Assembly: GCA_001899205.1 (NCBI GenBank)
Contig: MKVL01000010.1
Location: 1-64,000 of the forward strand
Source of the DNA: Mesorhizobium sp. 65-26
GTDB taxonomy: Bacteria; Pseudomonadota; Alphaproteobacteria; Rhizobiales; Rhizobiaceae
Length of the DNA: 64,000 nucleotides
Direction of reading: 5' to 3'
The notes below the pieces were generated by a model that did not search any database, had not been told where the DNA came from, and worked only from the letters and a program-made list of their open reading frames with translations. This document shows, in pieces, positions 25,092 to 33,702 of this stretch (position 1 is the first letter of the stretch; each line of letters begins with the position of its first letter). The position numbers and the translations under genes were made by a program.

Positions 25092-26681
25092 TCAGTCGCC
25101 GGCGAGGATGAAGTCGGCGCAGCGGTCGCCAATCATGATCGCAGGGGCGTTGGTGTTGCCGCTGGTGAGCCTCGGCATGATCGAGGCGTCGGCGACGCGC
25201 AGGCGCGGCACGCCGCGCACGCGAAGCCTTGGATCGACCACCGCCTGCTCGTCCGTGCCCATGCGACAGGTGCCGCAGGGATGGTAGACCGTCTTGGCGT
25301 GGCGGATGATGTGGTCGATGATCGCCTGGTCAGGCAGGTCGTCCGCCGCGCCGGGCGCCAGCTCTGCGGAAACCACCGCCCGCAGCGCCGGCTGGCGCAG
25401 GATGGTCCGCGCAGCCTTCATGCCGGCCAGCAGCAGGGCGAGATCGTCGGGATGCGAGAGGAAGCCGGTCTTGAAACGGATCGGCTCGCTCGCATCGCTG
25501 GACCGCAGTCTGACCTGGCCGCGCGATTTTGGCCTGAGAACGCACGGGTTCAGCTCCATGCCGTGGCGCTTGATCGAACCGTGCTCGGCGCTTTCGATCA
25601 TGACGGGCAGGACATGGAACTGGACGTCGGGCCGTCCATCTGCGTCGAGGTCGAAGAAGCCGCCGCTCTCGACGACGTTGGAGGCGAGCAGGCCACGACG
25701 GAACAGCATGTATTCGATGCCATGCCGTAATGCCTTGAGGCCGCGATCCTCGCCGAGCAGCGAGATCGGCTCGCGCGTCAGCGCGTAGAGCGGGGCGGCG
25801 ACGTGATCCTGCAGGTCCTGGCCGACGCCGGGCATGTCGCGGATGACGGCAATGCCCAGTTCGGAGAGATGAGCGGCCGGACCTAGCCCCGACAGCATCA
25901 TCAGCTTCGGCGTCGCGAGCGCGCCGGCGGCGAGGATCACCTCGGCCCTGGCCGAGGCCGAATGGCTCCGGCCGTCGGCCGTGACGTAGGTGAGGCCGCT
26001 CGCGGCGCCGTTTTCCAGCGTCAGCCCGGTCACCAGCGCGTCGGTGACCACCTTGAGGTTGGCGTTGCCGGCGAGCGGCCGCAGGAACACCTTGGCCGCC
26101 GACTGCCTCTCGCCCGCTGCCGTCGTGGTCTGGTAGAAGCCTACGCCTTCCTGGCGCTCGCCGTTGAAATCGTCGTTGAAGGCGTAGCCGGCCTGTTGCG
26201 CGGCGCGAACATAGGCAAGCGACAGCGGATGCCGATAGCGAGGATCCGAGACCGGCAGCGGCCCCTCGGTGCCATGGTGGGCTCCGGCCAGCCGTTCGTT
26301 ACGCTCCAGCCGCTTGTAGACGGGCAAGACGTCGTCCCAGCCCCAGCCGGGGCAGCCGAGATCGCGCCAGCCATCGTAGTCCTGCGGCTGGCCCCTGACA
26401 TAGAGCATGGCGTTGATCGACGAGCCGCCACCCAGCGTGCGGCCTTGCGGGATCGGCAGCGAACGGCCACCGACGCTGGGTTCCGGCTCCGACTGGTAGA
26501 TCCAGCTCCGCGCGGTACCGATAACCCTGGCGAAGGTGGCCGGCATGTCGATGAAGCGTGTGTCGTCGGCGGGGCCGGCCTCGACGACGAGCACGCGCTT
26601 GCCAGCCTTGACCAGCCGGCTTGCCACGGTGCAGCCGGCCGAGCCCGCGCCGGCGACGATGTAGTCGTAGGCTTCGCTCAT
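25092..26681 (-). CDS. GMC family oxidoreductase (choline dehydrogenase-like)
   Basis: 529 aa from ATG 26681; a frame extending to 26747 lacks family similarity. The FAD motif GAGSAG lies at residues 11-16, the GMC signature GGGSSINAM near 92-100, the catalytic histidine in YHPCGTCRMG and the second His/Asn position in SGNTNAPAIMIG. It oxidises a primary alcohol to an aldehyde using FAD. The aldehyde dehydrogenase gene lies immediately upstream on the same strand, 4 bases apart, so the pair likely converts an alcohol to an acid as in choline to betaine. The substrate is not proven. Confidence 0.93.
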   Translation of the reverse strand: MSEAYDYIVAGAGSAGCTVASRLVKAGKRVLVVEAGPADDTRFIDMPATFARVIGTARSWIYQSEPEPSVGGRSLPIPQGRTLGGGSSINAMLYVRGQPQDYDGWRDLGCPGWGWDDVLPVYKRLERNERLAGAHHGTEGPLPVSDPRYRHPLSLAYVRAAQQAGYAFNDDFNGERQEGVGFYQTTTAAGERQSAAKVFLRPLAGNANLKVVTDALVTGLTLENGAASGLTYVTADGRSHSASARAEVILAAGALATPKLMMLSGLGPAAHLSELGIAVIRDMPGVGQDLQDHVAAPLYALTREPISLLGEDRGLKALRHGIEYMLFRRGLLASNVVESGGFFDLDADGRPDVQFHVLPVMIESAEHGSIKRHGMELNPCVLRPKSRGQVRLRSSDASEPIRFKTGFLSHPDDLALLLAGMKAARTILRQPALRAVVSAELAPGAADDLPDQAIIDHIIRHAKTVYHPCGTCRMGTDEQAVVDPRLRVRGVPRLRVADASIMPRLTSGNTNAPAIMIGDRCADFILAGD

Positions 26682-26685
26682 CTGG

Positions 26686-28188
26686 TCAGGCGTAGCGCAT
26701 GATGGCGGTCTTGGTCTCGAGGTAACCCTCGATCGCCGCGCGGCCATGCTCGCGGCCGATGCCGGATTGCTTGAAGCCGCCGAAGGGGGCGGCGGGGTCG
26801 AGCGTGTTGTGCGAGTTCACCCACACAGTGCCCGCCTTCAGGCCGTGGATAGCGGTCATCGCCTTGCCCATGTCGCGCGTCCAGATCGAGGCCGAAAGCC
26901 CGTAGCGCGTGTCGTTGGCGATGCGGATTGCCTCGTCGAGATCGGCGACCGGCATCGCCGCCACAACCGGCCCGAACACTTCCTCACGCACGATCTCCAA
27001 TTCGGGCCGCACATTGTGCAGGATGGTGGGGGCAACATAGTGTCCTTTTGCCGGCACTGCCCGCGCGCCGCTGACCCGCTCGACGCCGGCGGCCAGGCCG
27101 CGCTCGACATAACCCAGCACGCTCTGGCGGTGCTTGGCCGAAACCAGCGGGTTGATCTGCGCTTCCGTGTCACGTCCGGCGCCCATGGTCATGCCGTCGG
27201 CGATTTCCGCCAGCCGCGCCAGCGTCTTGTCGTAGATCGATTTTTCGATCAGCAGGCGCGCCGCCGAGGTGCAGACCTGCCCCTGGTTGAAGAACATGCC
27301 GAGGCCGGCGAGCAGAGGCTCGATGCCTTCCTCCATGTCGGCAAGCAGGATCATCGGCGACTTGGAGCCGAGCTCCAGCGTGAAACGCGCGACACGGTCG
27401 ACGGCGGCATGTCCCACGCGCTTGCCGACCTCGGTCGAGCCGGTGAAGGTCAGCTTGTCGATGCCGGGATGACGGATCAGCGCCTCTCCCGTCACCGCGC
27501 CGCTGCCGGTGACGATGTTGACCACGCCCGGCGGGAAGCCGGCCTGCTCGATCAGCTCGGCGAGCCTGAGCAGGCCGAGCGGCGTTTCCTGCGGCGGCTT
27601 CAGCACCACCGTGCAACCGCAGGCGAGCGCCGGCGCGATCTTCCACATGCCGATCAGCAGCGGGAAGTTCCACGGCACGATGGCGCCGACGACGCCGACC
27701 GGTTCCATGATGGTCATGGCCTGATGTCTGGCCCCTGGGGGTACCGGGATCGAGACCTGGAAGGTCGAGCCTTCGATCTTGGTCGCCCAGCCGGCGTAGT
27801 AGCGCAGCCAGTCGACGGTGCCGCCGGCGCTTAGCATGCGCGCCACGCCCAGCGACTTGCCGTTCTCGATGCTTTCGATTTCCGCGAGCAGGTCGGCGTC
27901 GGCCTCGACCATGTCGGCGAGCTTCAGCATCAGGTTCTGGCGGTCGACCGGCCGCATCGAGCCCCACGGCCCTTCGAGCGCCGCACGCGCGGCGCGTACC
28001 GCGCGGTCGACCAGTTCGGGGCCGCTTTCGGGTACGCGCGCAACGATCTCGCCCGAGGCGGAATCGTCGACCGGCAGGCCTTCGCCGCCGAGGCCGTCGA
28101 CGAACCGTCCGTCGATGAAGGGCCTGTGCTGGCGGGACAGGAAGGCCGCGGCTGCGGCGCTGATCGGCGGCACGGTTCTCTCGTTCAC
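26686..28188 (-). CDS. NAD(P)-dependent aldehyde dehydrogenase
   Basis: 500 aa, the typical ALDH length. The catalytic cysteine is in FNQGQVCTSAARL, the general-base glutamate in LELGSKSP, and the cofactor region is FTGSTEVGKRVG with PWNFPLLIGMWK. First gene of a two-gene minus-strand operon with the GMC oxidoreductase, so it probably oxidises the aldehyde that enzyme makes. The start MNERTVPP has GAGGATGACG upstream. The subfamily (betaine-aldehyde, phenylacetaldehyde or other) cannot be decided from motifs alone. Confidence 0.94.
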   Translation of the reverse strand: MNERTVPPISAAAAAFLSRQHRPFIDGRFVDGLGGEGLPVDDSASGEIVARVPESGPELVDRAVRAARAALEGPWGSMRPVDRQNLMLKLADMVEADADLLAEIESIENGKSLGVARMLSAGGTVDWLRYYAGWATKIEGSTFQVSIPVPPGARHQAMTIMEPVGVVGAIVPWNFPLLIGMWKIAPALACGCTVVLKPPQETPLGLLRLAELIEQAGFPPGVVNIVTGSGAVTGEALIRHPGIDKLTFTGSTEVGKRVGHAAVDRVARFTLELGSKSPMILLADMEEGIEPLLAGLGMFFNQGQVCTSAARLLIEKSIYDKTLARLAEIADGMTMGAGRDTEAQINPLVSAKHRQSVLGYVERGLAAGVERVSGARAVPAKGHYVAPTILHNVRPELEIVREEVFGPVVAAMPVADLDEAIRIANDTRYGLSASIWTRDMGKAMTAIHGLKAGTVWVNSHNTLDPAAPFGGFKQSGIGREHGRAAIEGYLETKTAIMRYA

Positions 28189-28268
28189 GTCATCCTCCTC
28201 GACAGCCGGTGAACACTCACGCGAGGGTTATGGAGGCCGCCACCGTGCTTCAAGCCGCGCGAGGCGCG

Positions 28269-28312
28269 TGTGCGCGTTCAGTCAAAACAAAGTTCCCGCT
28301 CGGACAAGACGG
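28269..28312 (+). repeat. 44-bp direct repeat, left copy
   Basis: A perfect 44-base match to 29985-30028, starting TGTGCGCGTTCAGTC and ending CGGACAAGACGG. The two copies flank the membrane protein and yceI genes. This copy sits 95 bases before the TTG start of the membrane protein. Confidence 0.95.
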
Positions 28313-28407
28313 CCCACGGCTTGCCGGTCAAGATCGCGAGCAACGGATCGTCGCTGGCGCCGATCTCGCCTTGCCGCTGGGCGAGGGGCCGCCTCGGAGG
28401 AAAGCAA

Positions 28408-29304
28408 TTGAGCGCGTTTCTCGGCAATCCGATGGTCGCCACGGCGGCGCTGCCACTGCTGCTCGGCATCGTGCTGGCGTTGCTGGCGCAGTTCGCCCTG
28501 GTGTCGCCGTCGCCGGTGCTCACGCTGTTCTGGTCGGCCCTGCTTCTGTTCTTCTACGGGGACACGCTTGGTCCGCCGGTGATCCCGCCGGTCGCGGCCA
28601 GCCAGAAGCTGATCTATCTCGCCTTTGCCGGCATTGTCCTCGGCCTGACGGCCGGGCGCATGCGGGGCGGCCGAAGCATGGCCGTTCCCGGCGCGGCAGC
28701 ACTCCTGGCGGCGTTCCTGTGGCTCGGCTGGCGCCGCCTCGCCGGCGGAACCTTCGACGCGCAGATGGCCGCAGCGCTCCTCGTCGGCCTGCTGGTGATC
28801 GCCGGCGGGTTCATGCTGTTGGCGCAGCCGGCGTCGCCGTCACCTTCGGCCGAGGAGCCGTTCCTGGCGCCGGCGGCGGTCCTGGCCGTGAGCCTCGCCG
28901 GCGCTATCGTTTCCGTGCTTGGCGCCTCGATCGTCACCGCGCAGTTGCTCGGTTCGATTGCGGCGCTGACCGGTGGCTGGTGCCTCGTGCAGTATTTCGC
29001 GGTGCTGCGCGGCGGCGTGGCCAACGCGTGGGGCAGGAGCCTCGAATTCCTCGCGCTCTATGCCGTGTCCACCGCGCTGATGCAGGTGGCGCTGCTCGCG
29101 CCCAAGGCGCATCCGGTCGCGCTCGTACTGTCAGCGCTGCCGCCTCTGGTGGCAGCGCTGGTGCCCGGCCCGCTCGGCGGCCTCGTTCCAAGCGCGCGGC
29201 CATCGCGGCCGCTGGTAGCCGGCCTGCTCATCGCCGCGCCCGCCGGCCTTGCAATGCTCGTCGCGCTCATCTGGGCGCCGCATGGCGCGGCGCTCGGCTA
29301 CTGA
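28408..29304 (+). CDS. Polytopic membrane protein of unknown function
   Basis: 298 aa with about 8-9 predicted transmembrane helices, no recognised family, and few charged residues. The start is placed at TTG 28408 because GGAGG lies 7 bases upstream and the preceding codons translate the 44-bp repeat. ATG 28432 is an alternative. It lies just before yceI and could form a unit with it: YceI-like periplasmic lipocalins are often encoded beside membrane cytochrome b561-type proteins, but no heme-ligand pattern is obvious here. Codon usage fits the surroundings. Confidence 0.7.
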   Translation: MSAFLGNPMVATAALPLLLGIVLALLAQFALVSPSPVLTLFWSALLLFFYGDTLGPPVIPPVAASQKLIYLAFAGIVLGLTAGRMRGGRSMAVPGAAALLAAFLWLGWRRLAGGTFDAQMAAALLVGLLVIAGGFMLLAQPASPSPSAEEPFLAPAAVLAVSLAGAIVSVLGASIVTAQLLGSIAALTGGWCLVQYFAVLRGGVANAWGRSLEFLALYAVSTALMQVALLAPKAHPVALVLSALPPLVAALVPGPLGGLVPSARPSRPLVAGLLIAAPAGLAMLVALIWAPHGAALGY

Positions 29305-29359
29305 CGAGCCAACCCGTCCACAGACCCTAAGGACATCGCTACAAACAAGGAGACGAGAC

Positions 29360-29947
29360 GTGAAAGCACGACGCATCATCGCAGCCCTGGCCTTCGCCGG
29401 CACCTCGGCGCTCGTATCGGCCGCGCATGCCGACACCTATGAAATCGACGGCCAGCACAGCTGGGTCACCTTCACCGTGAAGCACGGCATCTACGGCACC
29501 GCCCATGGCCTGTTCGATGCCACGTCGGGCACGATCGTCATGGACAAGGCCGACATCACCAAGAGCAGCGTCAAGGCCGAGATCGAGGCGGGCTCGATCC
29601 ATACCGCCTTCGACCAGCGCGACAGCGACCTCAAGGGCCCCGACTTCTTCAACGCCGCCGAATTCCCGAAGATCTCCTTCGAGAGCACCAAGGTCGAGAA
29701 GGTCGATGACAAGACCGGCAAGGTGACCGGCAACCTCACCATCAGCGGCGTCGCCAAGGAGGTCACCCTCGACGTCACGCTGGTCAACGAGGCGCCGGCG
29801 CCGTGGGACGCGACGCTGACCAAGGCCGCCTTCACCGCCACGGGCAAGGTGAGCACCGCCGACTTCCCGATGGCCAAGGCCGCGGCCGGTTTCGGCCTCG
29901 GGCCGGAGATCGACATCGCGATCGATCTCGAGGCGATCAAGAAGTAG
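29360..29947 (+). CDS. yceI: YceI family periplasmic protein
   Basis: 195 aa. The GTG start at 29360 has AAGGAGA 6-7 bases upstream; the longer frame from 29249 is not supported. A signal peptide ends at AHA before DTYEIDG. The lipocalin-like barrel carries YceI marks: HSWVTFTVKHG, FDQRDSDLKGPDFFNAAEFP and VTGNLTISGVAKEVTLDV. The family binds isoprenoid-type lipids in the periplasm and is often stress- or pH-induced. The gene and the membrane protein before it are enclosed by the 44-bp repeats. Confidence 0.95.
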   Translation: MKARRIIAALAFAGTSALVSAAHADTYEIDGQHSWVTFTVKHGIYGTAHGLFDATSGTIVMDKADITKSSVKAEIEAGSIHTAFDQRDSDLKGPDFFNAAEFPKISFESTKVEKVDDKTGKVTGNLTISGVAKEVTLDVTLVNEAPAPWDATLTKAAFTATGKVSTADFPMAKAAAGFGLGPEIDIAIDLEAIKK

Positions 29948-29953
29948 CCCGAA

Positions 29954-29989
29954 GCACATCGCGGGCCGCCCGCGCGGCCCGCGATGTGC
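29954..29989 (+). terminator. Strong hairpin after yceI
   Basis: A perfect 15-bp stem (29954-29968 with 29975-29989), all but a few pairs G-C, with a 6-base loop. No T tract follows, so it may be a processing or stability hairpin rather than an intrinsic terminator. The right arm overlaps the first bases of the right 44-bp repeat. Confidence 0.6.
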
Positions 29990-30028
29990 GCGTTCAGTCA
30001 AAACAAAGTTCCCGCTCGGACAAGACGG
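29985..30028 (+). repeat. 44-bp direct repeat, right copy
   Basis: Perfect match to 28269-28312. It lies 83 bases before the SDR start at 30112 (41 before the alternative ATG 30070). Confidence 0.95.
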
Positions 30029-30111
30029 ACGGCACAGGGCGCTGCACTATCGCTGATGAAGATCGAGGCATGGTGAGCGCTGTCGCGGCAGCGCCGGTGA
30101 GGACGGCAGCA

Positions 30112-30900
30112 ATGAGATTTTCAGGGAAGACGGTCCTCATCACCGGCGGCGGTACCGGCATCGGCGCGGCGGTGGCCAGGCGCATGGCGGCGGACGGCGC
30201 CAACGTGGTGTTGATGGGGCGGCGGCGCGAACCGCTGGAAGCCGTCATCGGCGACATAGGCGGCCTCGTGGTGCAGGGCGACGCCGCCGACGCAAAGGCG
30301 GTGCGCAAGGCGCTCGGCGAGGTGCATGGCAAGTTCGGCGCCGTCGACATACTGATCGCCAATGCCGGCGGCCATGGCGTCGGCCCGACCATCTCGATGA
30401 GCGACGAAACCTGGGCGCTGGCGACGCGCACCAATCTCGACACCGCCTTCGTCTGCGCCCGCGAATGCCTGCCGGACCTTATCGCCAGGAAGGGCAACAT
30501 CGTGGTCGTCGCCTCGATCGCCGGGCTGTTCGCCGGGCCGGCGGCGGCGGGCTACGTGACGATGAAGCACGCCTGCGTCGGCTTCGGCAAATCGCTGGCG
30601 CGCGACTACGGTCGCCAGGGCGTGCGCACCAACACGATCTGCCCCGGCTGGGTTTCGACCGACATGGCCGACGAGCAGATGCAGGTGCTGGTCGAGAAGC
30701 ATGGCCTCGCCTCCATCGAGGAGGCCTACAGGCTGGTGACGAAAGACGTGCCGCTCGGCCGCCCGGCGACACCGGACGAGGTCGCCAACGTCATCTGCTT
30801 CGTCGCGTCGGGCGAGGCGGCGATGATGAACGGCTCGATCCTGACAGTCGACGGCGGTGCCACCGTCGTCGACCTGCCGACGCTGGCCTTTGTCGATTGA
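30112..30900 (+). CDS. Short-chain dehydrogenase/reductase
   Basis: 262 aa from ATG 30112; ATG 30070 in frame would add 14 residues. Cofactor loop TGGGTGIG near residues 10-17, NAGG motif, and the catalytic Ser-Tyr-Lys pattern in VASIAG and YVTMKH are present. Near the end, NGSILTVDGG is the classical SDR C-terminal mark. It oxidises or reduces an alcohol/ketone with NAD(P). It starts a same-strand run with a MoaF-like protein, a SnoaL-like protein and a HAAT transporter, suggesting a small catabolic unit around one imported substrate. Confidence 0.93.
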   Translation: MRFSGKTVLITGGGTGIGAAVARRMAADGANVVLMGRRREPLEAVIGDIGGLVVQGDAADAKAVRKALGEVHGKFGAVDILIANAGGHGVGPTISMSDETWALATRTNLDTAFVCARECLPDLIARKGNIVVVASIAGLFAGPAAAGYVTMKHACVGFGKSLARDYGRQGVRTNTICPGWVSTDMADEQMQVLVEKHGLASIEEAYRLVTKDVPLGRPATPDEVANVICFVASGEAAMMNGSILTVDGGATVVDLPTLAFVD

Positions 30901-30916
30901 CCGGAGGGACGACCCC

Positions 30917-31711
30917 ATGAACGACCAGAACAGACCCGCCGACTGGAAGCACTTCGACGAGTTCGCCGCCGGCATCGCCACCAACCGGCTGCCGACGACG
31001 AACGCGCTGCGCGGCCAGACCTTCAAGATCACGCTGAAGAGCGGCCGCGTCATCGACCTCGCCTTCACATCGGCCGACACGGTGGCCTGGAGCGAAGGCG
31101 ACGATGCCGGCGCCGACTGGTACGAGGCGCTGGAGGTGGCGGCCGACGTGTTCTTCATCAACATGACTTTCGCCAGCCGGCCGGCGGAGGACGAGGCCTT
31201 CATCGTCAACACCCGCACGCGCCGCGTGCTGTCGGTGCGCGAAAGGGTGCGCGAGCCTGGCGAGGCGCCCGGCGAGCCGCGTGTGGCGCAGGTCTGGTCG
31301 GCGGGCGTACTGGGTGACGCCTCGGTGCCGGCGGAAGGCATGGAGCCGGCGCCGAGCCGCGATCTGATCGGGCTGACGGCGCACTACACCTACAGCCCCA
31401 ACCACGTCTACGAGCACATCTATCTCTCGTCGCAGCGCTACGCCTGGCAGAACCTGGTCGGCGTACAGCGCGGCCATGGCGACGTCGACCTCGCGACCAC
31501 ATGGAAGTTCGACCAGAACCAGTACGTGTTCGGCTTCCGCGAGTTCATCATCCCGGTCGCCTCGCTGTTTTTCTACAACTGGGACGTCATGCAATCGACC
31601 GGCAAGTTCCTCGGCGTGACCAGCCAGGGCCGCATCGAGAACAAGCCGGCGGGCGCTTTCATCGAGAAGAAGACGCGTACCGTCTACGACATGGGCAAGG
31701 CGCCGGTCTGA
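30917..31711 (+). CDS. MoaF-like protein
   Basis: 264 aa from ATG 30917 (GGAGGGACGACCCC upstream). The C-terminal half carries the MoaF pattern: YTYSPNHVYEHIYLSSQRY, WQNLVGVQRG, FGFREFIIP and QSTGKFLGVTSQGRIENKP. The N-terminal half (RGQTFKITLKSGRVIDL) matches the other MoaF lipocalin-like repeat. MoaF was first linked with molybdenum cofactor genes, but its biochemical role is unclear and many copies sit in catabolic clusters, as here. It may be an isomerase or a small-molecule binding enzyme. It lies 16 bases after the SDR. Confidence 0.8.
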   Translation: MNDQNRPADWKHFDEFAAGIATNRLPTTNALRGQTFKITLKSGRVIDLAFTSADTVAWSEGDDAGADWYEALEVAADVFFINMTFASRPAEDEAFIVNTRTRRVLSVRERVREPGEAPGEPRVAQVWSAGVLGDASVPAEGMEPAPSRDLIGLTAHYTYSPNHVYEHIYLSSQRYAWQNLVGVQRGHGDVDLATTWKFDQNQYVFGFREFIIPVASLFFYNWDVMQSTGKFLGVTSQGRIENKPAGAFIEKKTRTVYDMGKAPV

Positions 31712-31727
31712 GCGTCGGGGGGAAGGC

Positions 31728-32117
31728 ATGAGCAGGAACTACGAGGCCATCAGGGCGCACTATGCCGGCTCGGATGCCGGCGACCTCAAGGCGATGATGG
31801 CGCCGATAACCGAAAGCACGGCCTGGATCGAGATGGCTGGCTTTCCCTATGCCGGCACCTATGTCGGGCCGGACGAGATCCTGGCCGGCGTCTTCAAGCG
31901 CATCGGCGAGGATTGGGAGGGTTACCGCTTCGCGCTCGAGCGGCTGGTCGATGGCGGCACGACGATCGTCGGCATCGGCCGCTATTCGGGCGTCTATCGC
32001 AAGACGGGCAAGCCGATGTCGGCGCGCGTGGTGCATGTCTGGGACGTGGAGGACGGCAAGGTCACGCGCTTCGAGCAGTTCACCGACACCAGGCTGGTCG
32101 CGGCAGCGATCGCCTGA
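31728..32117 (+). CDS. SnoaL-like / NTF2-fold protein
   Basis: 129 aa from ATG 31728, 16 bases after the MoaF-like gene. It has the cone-shaped NTF2-like alpha+beta plan of SnoaL/ketosteroid-isomerase-related proteins: N-terminal helix (NYEAIRAHYAG), a central AGTYVGPDEILAGVF, then strands ending VVHVWDVEDGKVTRFEQFTDT. Such proteins act as isomerases, hydrolases or dehydratases without cofactor. Its pairing with SDR and MoaF-like genes suggests a keto-intermediate. Confidence 0.85.
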   Translation: MSRNYEAIRAHYAGSDAGDLKAMMAPITESTAWIEMAGFPYAGTYVGPDEILAGVFKRIGEDWEGYRFALERLVDGGTTIVGIGRYSGVYRKTGKPMSARVVHVWDVEDGKVTRFEQFTDTRLVAAAIA

Positions 32118-32174
32118 CGGTTCGGCGCATGCAGGGGCCGGTGCGCCGGCCCGACGAAAACCTGGGAGGATGAA

Positions 32175-33383
32175 ATGGAAATCAGTCTGAAGGGAATGCT
32201 GGCCGGCCTGTTGCTGTCCACCGCGCTCGGGCTCGGCGGCGCGGGCGTCGCCAGCGCCGCCGGCGACGAGATCGTCATCGGCGCGCCGATCTCGCTGACC
32301 GGCCCGCTGGCCGGCGACGGCAAGGAGCAGAAATGGGCCTACGAGCAGGCCGTGGCCGACATCAACAAGGCCGGCGGCATCATGGTGAAGTCGGCCGGCA
32401 AGAAGCTGCCGGTGCGGCTGGTGGTGGCCGACGACGAAAGCTCGGAAGGCAAGGTGGCCTCGGCGCTGGAGAACCTGATCAAGGTGCAGAAGGTCGACGC
32501 GCTGCTGTCGACCCATTCCGGGCCGATGAACATCGCCGGCGCGATCGTCGCCGAGAAATACAAGAAGTTCTACATGATCACGACCGCCTTCCCGTTCGAA
32601 TGGCAGCCGTTGAAGCTGAAATACTCAGCGCTGTTCTTCTTCCATCCGGGGCCGGGCGCCGAAGTGCCGTTCCAGATCTGGGACAAGCTGCCGGCCAACG
32701 AGAAACCAAAGAACCCAGCGCTGGTCTCCGAGGACTCGCCCGACGGCAAGGGCTTCGGCGGCGCCTTCGAGGCGGCGGCCAAGAAATATGGCTACACCTT
32801 CGCCGTCGACGATCCCTGGGCGATAGGCGCCACCGACTATTCGGCGCTGATCACCAAGCTCAAGGCCGCCAATGTCGACGCCATGCTGGTGTTCGGCTCG
32901 CCTGCCGACACCATCACGCTGCTCAGGCAGATGAAGGAGCTGGGCTTCAGCGTGCCCTATCTGCATGGCTGGAAGGGCACCTGGACGGGCGAGTTCCACG
33001 AGGCGCTGGGGGCGGATTCCGACTACATCCTGACCGACGGCTTCTGGTCGGGAAGCTATCCATACAAGGGCGCCAAGGAGCTCGGCGAACGCTACGAGGC
33101 CGAGTTCAAGAAAGACTCCGTCACCGTCGGCGCCTTCTATGCCAACGCGCAGGTGCTGGCCCAGGCGATCGAGAAGGCGGGCAGCACCGACGCGACCGCG
33201 ATCCACGACGCGATCTTCGGGCAGGAATTCAAGGACACGGTCGTCGGCGACCTGAAGTTCGACGACACCGGCTTCGCGCTGATCCCCAGCGTCGCCACGC
33301 AATGGTGGCAGGGCAAGCACCGGCTGATCTATCCCGACGGCGACTGGACCTACAAGCCGGCGCCGGCCTGGGACAAGCGCTGA
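32175..33383 (+). CDS. HAAT-type ABC transporter substrate-binding protein
   Basis: 402 aa, periplasmic (Peripla_BP_6, LivK-like). The signal peptide ends near ASA at residues 28-30, followed by the typical start IVIGAPISLTGPLAGDGKEQ. Ligand-region signatures include DDESSEGKVASALENL and LLSTHSGPM. GGAGG lies 7 bases before the ATG. It belongs to the transporter encoded downstream at 33703-37012, from which it is separated by a 184-bp inverted-repeat element. The family takes up amino acids, amides, urea or aromatic acids; the ligand here is unknown. Confidence 0.93.
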   Translation: MEISLKGMLAGLLLSTALGLGGAGVASAAGDEIVIGAPISLTGPLAGDGKEQKWAYEQAVADINKAGGIMVKSAGKKLPVRLVVADDESSEGKVASALENLIKVQKVDALLSTHSGPMNIAGAIVAEKYKKFYMITTAFPFEWQPLKLKYSALFFFHPGPGAEVPFQIWDKLPANEKPKNPALVSEDSPDGKGFGGAFEAAAKKYGYTFAVDDPWAIGATDYSALITKLKAANVDAMLVFGSPADTITLLRQMKELGFSVPYLHGWKGTWTGEFHEALGADSDYILTDGFWSGSYPYKGAKELGERYEAEFKKDSVTVGAFYANAQVLAQAIEKAGSTDATAIHDAIFGQEFKDTVVGDLKFDDTGFALIPSVATQWWQGKHRLIYPDGDWTYKPAPAWDKR

Positions 33384-33702
33384 GAGGGGGGCGGGGAGGG
33401 CGCGGCGTTCGGATGCGGGGTCATTCCATCCGGACGCCGGCGCTGCCCCTCACCTGCCTGCCGGCATCCTCTTTCCGTATAGTGACGGGGAGAGGGGCGC
33501 CCGCATCGACGGTTTCGCCAATCGCCAACGTAGCAAGAGAGGCGTTGAGGTCGCGGCCAGCCCCTTCTCCCCGTCACTACACGGGGAGAAGTGCCCGGCA
33601 GGGCGATGAGGGGCAGCGCCGACCCTGATGATTTCGAGGCGAGCGAAGTCAGGTGCACGGATTTTCAAACCCGATAGCTTCGGCTGGAGAAACAGAAACA
33701 CG
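33384..33702. other. Gap between binding protein and ATPase genes
   Basis: The 319 bases hold no gene. Most is the 184-bp repeat element at 33438-33621, with a GGAGA ribosome binding site at 33686-33690 for the next gene. Confidence 0.7.
33438..33621. repeat. 184-bp inverted-repeat element, copy A
   Basis: Bounded by a perfect 15-bp inverted repeat (33438-33452 and 33607-33621) and containing two CTCCCCGT/ACGGGGAG-type segments, around 33477 and 33570, that can form inner stem-loops. A second element of the same size and design lies at 58471-58653. It has no coding capacity, so it is a miniature, non-autonomous dispersed repeat. Both copies lie just after a HAAT binding-protein gene. Confidence 0.85.
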
